Source: Trebonia sp.
GTDB lineage: Bacteria; Actinomycetota; Actinomycetes; Streptosporangiales; Streptosporangiaceae
Assembly: GCA_030038035.1 (NCBI GenBank)
Contig: JASHPP010000170.1
Span: 1 to 10,542, forward strand
Length of the DNA: 10,542 nucleotides
Reading direction: 5' to 3'
Notes under the pieces: generated by a model
Database searches by the model: none
Told to the model about the DNA's origin: nothing
The model's input: only the letters and a program-made list of their open reading frames with translations
Shown: positions 6,103 to 10,542 of the stretch, in pieces
Numbering within the stretch: position 1 is the first letter of the stretch
Layout of the letters: the number at the start of each line of letters is the position of its first letter
Translations under genes and position numbers: made by a program

Positions 6103-6450
6103 CTATCGTCCTTCCGCGACGAGCCGTGCCTTGAATTCCTCCTTGGAGACCCCGGTCTGCTGGGCGCCGATGTCCTGGACGTCAAGGCCGAAGATGCCGG
6201 CGAACTTCGCCAGGTAGTAGATGTTGCCGCCCGCGGCGATCAGCTCGAGCACGTTCCTGTGCCTGACCGCCTCGCGCTGCTGCGTGCTGAGCCCGTAGCG
6301 CGCGCAGTACGCGTCCTCGTCCGCGGCGAACTCCGCCCGGTTGGCGGCGTCGTTGAACGACATGCACATCTTGTTCAGCGCGTAGCCCTTCCGGGCCTGG
6401 TCGCCGTCGAAGAGCGTTGTTCCTGGTACGGGCTGGCGTGTCGTAGTCAT
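6103..6450 (-). CDS. ligA: LigA-type alpha subunit of the extradiol dioxygenase
   Basis: This 115-residue all-helical small subunit forms part of the active site together with LigB. Family hallmarks are GTTLFDGDQARKGYALNK, MCMSFNDAANRAEF, DEDAYCARYGLS and GGNIYYLAKFAGIFGLD, ending with QQTGVSKEEFKARL. The TAG stop lies three bases before the ligB ATG, which implies co-translation and a 1:1 complex. I chose the ATG at 6450, with GGGG about seven bases upstream. An in-frame ATG at 6525 would add 25 residues (140 in all, close to the 139 of Sphingobium LigA), but the added stretch is low-complexity Ala/Arg and lacks a ribosome-binding site. It is the first gene of the tight dioxygenase-to-methyltransferase run; a promoter is expected in 6451-6593 but I see no convincing -35/-10 pair. 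Confidence 0.9.
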   Translation of the reverse strand: MTTTRQPVPGTTLFDGDQARKGYALNKMCMSFNDAANRAEFAADEDAYCARYGLSTQQREAVRHRNVLELIAAGGNIYYLAKFAGIFGLDVQDIGAQQTGVSKEEFKARLVAEGR

Positions 6451-6593
6451 GCGGGTGCCCCATTCGAAAGTCCGCGATCGTGTGGCCTGCACATAAAGGT
6501 CGGCTGCCGCTTGCGCGCGTGCCATGGACGGAAGTCCCGGTGATCAGGGCCCTTCGGCGGGGTCTGCGGCCGCCGGCAGGGCCGGTCGGGCGG

Positions 6594-7826
6594 TCAGCCG
6601 AGGCTGAACCCGAGGTCGCGGCCCGCCTCGCGCAACTCGTCCCTGGCCGCCGGGTGCGCCACCGACGTGATGATCGCCTCGGCCTGTGCCGAGGCGTCGT
6701 GGCCCCACACGGTCGCGGTTCCCTGGTCGCTGACGATGAAGCTGTGCTGGAACGAGGTCACCGGCCCGGCAAGCCTGGGGACCACGGTGGACACCCCGGC
6801 CTTCGGATGCCAGGAGGGCAGGGCGATGATCGCCTTGCCGCCGGGGGAGTGCAGCGCGCCGACCACGAAGTCGGTCTGCCCGCCGAACCCGGAGTAGATC
6901 AGCCCGTGCACACGGCTGGCGTTGGCCTGCGCGAACAGGTCCACCTGCAGCGCGCTGTTGACCGAGGTCATCCGCGCGTGGCGGGCGATTCGCGCCGGGT
7001 CGTTGGTCGTCTCGGTGCGCAGCATGCGGATGCCCGGATTGCGGTCCATCCAGCCGTACAGCTCCGCGCTGCCGAACGCGAACGACGCGATGACCGGCTG
7101 GCCTGCTTCCAGCGCGCCGGCCTTCGCCAGGCCGAGCACGCCGTCGCTGAACATCTCCGACCACACGGTCAGCCCGCGCCGGGTAGTGAGCGCGGCGAGC
7201 ACGGCATCGGGAACCGCGCCGATCCCCAGTTGCAGCGCCGCGCCATCGGGCACCAGGGCGGCCACCCGGTCACCGATGGCCGCCGACGCCGCAAGCGGCG
7301 GCCGCGGCCGCGGCGACGGCAGCGGGACGTCGGCCTCGATCCCGTAATCGATGTCGCCGACCGAGACGACAGCGTCCCCGTAGGCGTAGGGCACGTGGCT
7401 GCTGACCTGCGCGATGACCAGCCCACCGCGGGCGCGGGCGGCCTCGATCGCCGCCGGCAGCACGTTCACCTCGGTGCCGAGCGATACCGTTCCGTCCGCC
7501 GGGGGCGACGTCTGCACGAGGACGACGTCGGGCGGCAGGGTGCCCGCCAGCATGACCGGCACCAGCGACAGGCGGCAGGGAAAGTACAGCAGGCGCGGGA
7601 GGCCCCGCATGCCGGGACCGATGAACGGCGACTCGAGGACGACCCCTTCCCGGTCAGGGACGCCCGGCTGGGCGTTCAGCATGAACAGCCGGTACTCGGC
7701 AACCGCCGTGTCGAGCACGGCCAGCGCATGCCACGGGGTGGCGAAGTTCCCGCCGGCCACCACCCGGGGAGCGCCGGGCAGCGCGCTGAGCACAGCACCA
7801 AGCCGCGAGCCTGACACGATCCGCAT
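6594..7826 (-). CDS. Acetyl-CoA hydrolase / 4-hydroxybutyrate CoA-transferase family protein
   Basis: With the ATG at 7826 the protein has 410 residues. It belongs to the Cat1/4-hydroxybutyrate CoA-transferase family, which moves CoA between carboxylic acids through a glutamyl-CoA intermediate. The catalytic glutamate is Glu224 in VWSEMFSDGV, the family signature. GIGAVPDAVL (201-210), the glycine-rich GFGGQTDFVVGA (313-324) and the KAIIALPS stretch also match. In-frame alternatives start at ATG 7883 and TTG 7904, but family homology begins near residue 2 of the chosen form and no start has a Shine-Dalgarno. A GATAAT hexamer exactly six bases before the ATG suggests a leaderless message. It lies on the same strand, 143 bp upstream of ligA. 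It could activate an acid formed in the pathway, or be unrelated; the substrate cannot be told from sequence. Confidence 0.9.
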   Translation of the reverse strand: MRIVSGSRLGAVLSALPGAPRVVAGGNFATPWHALAVLDTAVAEYRLFMLNAQPGVPDREGVVLESPFIGPGMRGLPRLLYFPCRLSLVPVMLAGTLPPDVVLVQTSPPADGTVSLGTEVNVLPAAIEAARARGGLVIAQVSSHVPYAYGDAVVSVGDIDYGIEADVPLPSPRPRPPLAASAAIGDRVAALVPDGAALQLGIGAVPDAVLAALTTRRGLTVWSEMFSDGVLGLAKAGALEAGQPVIASFAFGSAELYGWMDRNPGIRMLRTETTNDPARIARHARMTSVNSALQVDLFAQANASRVHGLIYSGFGGQTDFVVGALHSPGGKAIIALPSWHPKAGVSTVVPRLAGPVTSFQHSFIVSDQGTATVWGHDASAQAEAIITSVAHPAARDELREAGRDLGFSLG

Positions 7827-7832
7827 CAGGTC

Positions 7833-7838
7833 ATTATC
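7833..7838 (-). promoter_or_regulatory. Candidate -10 element giving a leaderless CoA-transferase mRNA
   Basis: GATAAT on the minus strand (five of six matches to TATAAT) ends six bases before the ATG at 7826. Transcription would therefore begin at or next to the start codon, which fits the absence of a ribosome-binding site. No recognisable -35 lies 16-18 bases upstream. Confidence 0.4.
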
Positions 7839-7909
7839 GCTGGCGGCCCGGCCGCCCGGCCGCAGCAGATCGGCGGGAACCATCAGAGCCGTTGCCGCGT
7901 CCAAGGAGC

Positions 7910-9352
7910 ATGACGGTCGTCCGGCACGGGGGTGCTGCGGTGGGCACTCTCCTCGCCGGGGCCGTCATGGCGCTGGCGGGCTGCGGCCCGGTGCAGCCCG
8001 CAGCGCCGTCTACGACAGCCTCCTCCGCCGCCGCCGTGACCACCCCGGCCGGGCCTGGGCCGGAGAGCACACAGACGGCCGCGGGCGGCGGTGTGCGCAC
8101 CCTCTGGCAGGGCGCGCCGTGGGGTGACTTCGCGTTCGCGGGCCGGCTGCTGCTCGGCGTCCACTGGCAAGCCAACGGAGACGAAGTCGAGGCGATAGGC
8201 GCCGCGACGGGCGCGCCCGCCTGGACGGCGGCCATGCCCGCGTCGCTGCCGGACATCCTCGGCCTGGTGCCGGCCGGGAACGTCGTCATCGTCGAGGCCG
8301 GCCACGAGGTCGGGCGCGCTCCCGCGATGGTGTACCCGGTCGTCTCCGAGTACGTCGCCCTGGACCTCGCGACCGGCGCGAGGCTATGGGCGGTTCCGAT
8401 CGCCGGCGACTACCAGTCTCCGCAGATCGCGGTGTCGGGGACGTTCGTGCTGACCGGGGATCCGGCCGAGACGGTGACGGCGCGGGTCGCCGCGACCGGG
8501 GCGGTGGCCTGGCGCGACCCGCGGCCGGCGGACTGCCCGCCGTGGAACATGGCCGGCCCGCTGACCGGTTCCGGGCTTGGCCTGGCGGCGGACGGCGCGC
8601 TCGCCGCCGTCTCGTTCAACTGCGGGTCGCGCGTCGTCGTGCAGCGCCTCGACCCCGCGACGGGAAAGGCGCTGTGGACGTGGCGGTCGCCGTCCGTTGG
8701 CGCGGACGCCAGCCAGTCGCTGGCGGTCACCGCGGCGGCGGGCGACGGCGACCTGCTGCTGCTCACCGGGGAGGTCGGGTCTCCTCCGGCGGGCCAGGAG
8801 TTCGCCAGCCGGCTGCCGCGCCCCTACGCGTGGCCGGTCGCGCTCGGCCCGGACGACGAGGAGAGCACCGTGCTCGCGCTTGACGCGGCGACCGGGCAGC
8901 CGCGCTGGACCGAGCTCGGCGGCCAGCTTGAGACGTTCGCGCTGACCGCGGGAGCGGTCTGCGAGGTGGTCAACGTCGGGCTCGAGTGCCGCGACGACAG
9001 CACGGGCGCCCACACGATGCCCGTCCTGCTGACCGGGCGGAACGAAGGGGACAGCCCGCCGTACGTCGATGACGGCTACGCAGGCGTCAGCGGCGGCCTG
9101 GCGGCGGTGGTGATGGCGTCCCCCTCGGGCGGCGTCCTGCTCCGCGTCGTGCGCGTGCGCGGCGGCGCCACGGTGGCGCAGGTTCACCTGGCGATCGGGA
9201 CCAAGGGAGGCCGCGGCACGAACATCGAGGTGTTCGCGGTCGCCGCGGGCCCGCTCGGCAGCGACGCGATCCTGGTGCTCGTGCGCCGCGTCGACCTGCC
9301 CGGGTACCCGGTGCTCGCGCTTGAGGTCCCGATACCGGCAGCCGCCCGTTGA
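7910..9352 (+). CDS. Secreted lipoprotein with PQQ-like beta-propeller repeats
   Basis: The protein has 480 residues from the ATG at 7910. The N-terminus is a lipoprotein signal: Arg5, a hydrophobic stretch, then the lipobox L-A-G-C with Cys25 as the lipidation site, followed by a Ser/Thr/Ala/Pro-rich linker. The mature part carries recurring propeller-blade motifs of the form A-x-D-x-A-T-G-x-x-x-W: IGAATGAPAW, ALDLATGARLW, RLDPATGKALW and ALDAATGQPRW. This is the PQQ-binding-like repeat seen in BamB and in quinoprotein dehydrogenases. No quinone-site or haem motif is evident, so a scaffold or sensor role outside the membrane is likelier than catalysis. Paired cysteines (PADC/FNCG and AVCEV/LECRD) could form disulfides. 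AAGGAG lies only one base before this ATG, which is too close; TTG at 7892 and GTG at 7940 are alternatives. It diverges from the CoA-transferase. Confidence 0.85.
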   Translation: MTVVRHGGAAVGTLLAGAVMALAGCGPVQPAAPSTTASSAAAVTTPAGPGPESTQTAAGGGVRTLWQGAPWGDFAFAGRLLLGVHWQANGDEVEAIGAATGAPAWTAAMPASLPDILGLVPAGNVVIVEAGHEVGRAPAMVYPVVSEYVALDLATGARLWAVPIAGDYQSPQIAVSGTFVLTGDPAETVTARVAATGAVAWRDPRPADCPPWNMAGPLTGSGLGLAADGALAAVSFNCGSRVVVQRLDPATGKALWTWRSPSVGADASQSLAVTAAAGDGDLLLLTGEVGSPPAGQEFASRLPRPYAWPVALGPDDEESTVLALDAATGQPRWTELGGQLETFALTAGAVCEVVNVGLECRDDSTGAHTMPVLLTGRNEGDSPPYVDDGYAGVSGGLAAVVMASPSGGVLLRVVRVRGGATVAQVHLAIGTKGGRGTNIEVFAVAAGPLGSDAILVLVRRVDLPGYPVLALEVPIPAAAR

Positions 9353-9429
9353 CTCGCGGCCCGTGCGGTCCCGATCGAGGCGGCCGCCTTCGCCGCGATG
9401 GCGTACCCGGTCGCGTTCGCTCAAAGGAA
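9353..9429. other. Short convergent intergenic region
   Basis: These 77 bp separate the ends of the propeller lipoprotein and the DUF6918-like gene. They contain a 12-bp self-complementary AGGCGGCCGCCT but no T-run, so I do not call a terminator here. Confidence 0.4.
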
Positions 9430-9873
9430 TCAGGCGTACTTCTCCACCAGCGCTCCGACCTGCGGGAGAGCAGCCTTCACGTGCTTGGAGGCACCCCCGC
9501 GCACGGTGTTGTAGGCCTTCACGATCACGGGCCGCTGCGAGTTCCGGCCACGCTCGTCGGTGATCGACAGCAGCGACTCACTGACCTCGTCCTCGCGCTT
9601 GACGAGGTAGTCGCCGAACGAGCCGCCGCCGCCGGCGTTGAAGTCCGCCCAGTAGGGCTGAAGCTGGTCGGCCATGCCGGGGAGCAGCGTCGAGACCATG
9701 TAGTGGATGTGGTCCGCGGAGAAGGTGCGCACGGTTTTGTAGGCAAGCTTGACCGCCGTCCCCGAGACGCCGGACATATCCGAAATTTCGTGATTTATCA
9801 GCGCTTCGCAATCGAGGATTACCTGGGGTTCGATCTCGGGTGCTAGCAACATCTCGTGCAGCGTGGCTGCCAT
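9430..9873 (-). CDS. Small conserved actinobacterial protein, DUF6918-like
   Basis: With ATG 9873 the protein has 147 residues. It resembles a family I know from actinomycetes as DUF6918: MAATLHEMLL at the start, a helix with DCEALINHEIS, SGVSGTAVKLAYKTVR (about 35-50), LLPGMADQLQPYWADF, then FGDYLVKREDEVSESLL and the C-terminal ALPQVGALVEKYA. It has no signal peptide or membrane segment and appears helical and cytoplasmic. No biochemical role is known to me. AAGGAG lies 13 bases before the ATG. A GTG at 9897 would add eight residues but contains that ribosome-binding site within it, so the ATG is preferred. The gene is monocistronic here, convergent with the lipoprotein and divergent from the kinase. 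Confidence 0.82.
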   Translation of the reverse strand: MAATLHEMLLAPEIEPQVILDCEALINHEISDMSGVSGTAVKLAYKTVRTFSADHIHYMVSTLLPGMADQLQPYWADFNAGGGGSFGDYLVKREDEVSESLLSITDERGRNSQRPVIVKAYNTVRGGASKHVKAALPQVGALVEKYA

Positions 9874-9939
9874 GGCCGGCTGTTTTCTCCTTATCACCTG
9901 GGCCGGGCGCGCCAGTCGCGGGCGCCCGCCCTCCTCCCC

Positions 9940-9958
9940 CCGGGGCGAGCCGCCCCGG
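9940..9958. repeat. GC-rich hairpin in the DUF6918-like gene leader
   Basis: CCGGGGC (9940-9946) and GCCCCGG (9952-9958) are exact reverse complements around a 5-base loop. The stem lies about 67 bp upstream of the ATG at 9873 and may fold in its 5' leader. There is no T-run, so it does not look like a terminator. Confidence 0.35.
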
Positions 9959-10007
9959 CTGCGTGCATGGCTACCGTACCGGGATTTCCCCGGGCACCGC
10001 GGGGTCG

Positions 10008-10020
10008 TAACGATACGTTA
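10008..10020. promoter_or_regulatory. Small AT-rich palindrome, possible operator
   Basis: TAACG-ATA-CGTTA is a perfect inverted repeat in an otherwise very GC-rich divergent intergenic region, 135 bp upstream of the DUF6918-like start. It may be a regulator site or part of a minus-strand promoter; the arms are only five bases, so chance is possible. Confidence 0.3.
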
Positions 10021-10129
10021 ATCGACGCCCTTTTGCGAGGGAGTGGCCTGGCGCGCGCACACCGGCCGTGATTGCCCTCCCACGCTAGGGATGCGGCATG
10101 CCGGCAAGCAGACGCCGGGGACCGTTCTG

Positions 10130-10135
10130 TATAAA
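10130..10135 (+). promoter_or_regulatory. Possible -10 element for the kinase
   Basis: TATAAA lies 48 bp upstream of the kinase GTG in one of the few AT-rich patches of the region. No -35 is recognisable at the usual distance. Confidence 0.3.
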
Positions 10136-10182
10136 TGCTCTTACATCGCGTCCTGAGCGGAAATTACCTAGGCGGGTTTCCC

Positions 10183-10542
10183 GTGATAGAAGAACTGCGC
10201 CCGCAGGACCCACGGCAGATGGGGCCGTACCGGCTGACCGGGCGGCTTGGCGGTGGCGGGATGGGCGAGGTGTACCTGGGCCGGTCCGCCGGCGGCCGGG
10301 CGGTGGCGGTCAAGGTCATCCGCGCCGAGCTGGCCGCGGACCCCGAATTCCGGTACAGGTTCCGGCGCGAGGTCGCCGCCGCCCGCAGCGTGAACGGCCT
10401 GTACACCGCGCTGGTGGCGGACGCCGACGCGGACGGGCCGGTGCCCTGGCTGGCGACCGCGTACGTGCCAGGCCCGTCGCTGTCCGGCGCGGTGCGCGGC
10501 CACGGGCCGCTGCCCGAGCGCTCGGTGCTCGCGCTGGCGGGC
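10183..10542 (+). CDS. Ser/Thr protein kinase, N-terminal part (truncated by right edge)
   Basis: The first 120 codons of an actinobacterial Pkn-type kinase are present. The start is GTG 10183, with GGCGGG about six bases upstream. The glycine-rich ATP loop LGGGGMGEVYLG spans residues 22-33, the catalytic lysine is Lys44 (VAVKVI), the helix-C glutamate is probably Glu63 (RREVAAA), and the hinge region is TAYVPGPSL (about 92-100). The HRD and DFG motifs and any transmembrane or sensor domain lie beyond the window. No extracytoplasmic segment precedes the kinase domain, as usual for PknA/PknB relatives. Whether it signals through the neighbouring propeller lipoprotein is unknown; some actinobacterial kinases of this type carry a similar propeller at their C-terminus. 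Confidence 0.93.
   Translation, partial: MIEELRPQDPRQMGPYRLTGRLGGGGMGEVYLGRSAGGRAVAVKVIRAELAADPEFRYRFRREVAAARSVNGLYTALVADADADGPVPWLATAYVPGPSLSGAVRGHGPLPERSVLALAG

Larger units (their letters stand above)
9874..10182. other. Divergent intergenic region between the DUF6918-like gene and the kinase
   Basis: This 309-bp stretch has no credible gene. It holds a GC-rich perfect stem at 9940-9958, a 13-bp palindrome at 10008-10020, and a TATAAA hexamer at 10130-10135 that could serve the kinase. Base composition falls sharply in patches (10008-10035 and 10125-10170), as expected for promoter DNA in a GC-rich genome. Confidence 0.6.

Noticed and set aside
5311..6543. 410-codon plus-strand open frame opposite ligA/ligB
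   Set aside because: It is a shadow of the LigAB genes, whose iron ligands and family motifs are unmistakable on the minus strand.
8384..9424. 346-codon minus-strand open frame opposite the lipoprotein
   Set aside because: Arg/His/Gly-rich antisense frame in GC-rich DNA; the plus strand carries the signal peptide and propeller repeats.
9940..9958. Terminator in the divergent region
   Set aside because: It is a strong stem, but there is no T-run on either strand and no gene ends here.

Overview
The window is high-GC DNA, roughly 70% by eye. It has frequent GTG and TTG starts, tightly overlapping genes, a Ser/Thr protein kinase of the Pkn type, a PQQ-like propeller lipoprotein and a small DUF6918-like protein. 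Together these point to an actinobacterial chromosome; I cannot name the genus. No tRNA, rRNA, CRISPR array, insertion sequence or phage gene is visible.

Positions 1-6450 hold a minus-strand catabolic cluster, read from right to left: ligA-like (6450-6103), ligB-like (6099-5257), a phosphohistidine-swivel protein (5245-3413), a PPDK_N/PEP-synthase ATP-binding protein (3416-2298), an inositol-monophosphatase-family phosphatase (2301-1519) and a stand-alone MetE C-domain-like zinc methyltransferase (1522-482). The last four genes are joined by three consecutive 4-nt stop/start overlaps (GTGA, GTGA, ATGA). A 107-bp gap with two perfect palindromes and a consensus -35 hexamer follows. Beyond it lies an unrecognised membrane protein that runs off the left edge. 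A Cat1/4-hydroxybutyrate-type CoA-transferase (7826-6594) lies upstream on the same strand, 143 bp before ligA.

The two PEP-synthase-like proteins are not a broken PEP synthase. The swivel subunit comes first, has no PEP-binding barrel, and carries an N-terminal region resembling phenylphosphate synthase PpsA. The ATP-binding subunit is separate, like PpsB. The same division of labour is known for Thauera phenylphosphate synthase and for CreH/CreI of Corynebacterium cresol catabolism, where a phenolic hydroxyl is phosphorylated and the phosphate is removed later. Here that module sits with a phosphatase, a zinc methyltransferase-like protein and a LigAB extradiol dioxygenase. No P450 (as in cre) or UbiD-type carboxylase (as in Thauera) is in view. 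My working model, which is inference, is a pathway for a phenolic or methoxyphenolic compound: phosphorylate, modify or demethylate, dephosphorylate, then cleave the ring by meta fission.

The right third (7910-10542) looks like ordinary chromosome: a secreted propeller lipoprotein (plus), a convergent DUF6918-like protein (minus), a 309-bp divergent intergenic region with a small palindrome and a GC-rich hairpin, and the N-terminal 120 residues of a Ser/Thr kinase that runs off the right edge.
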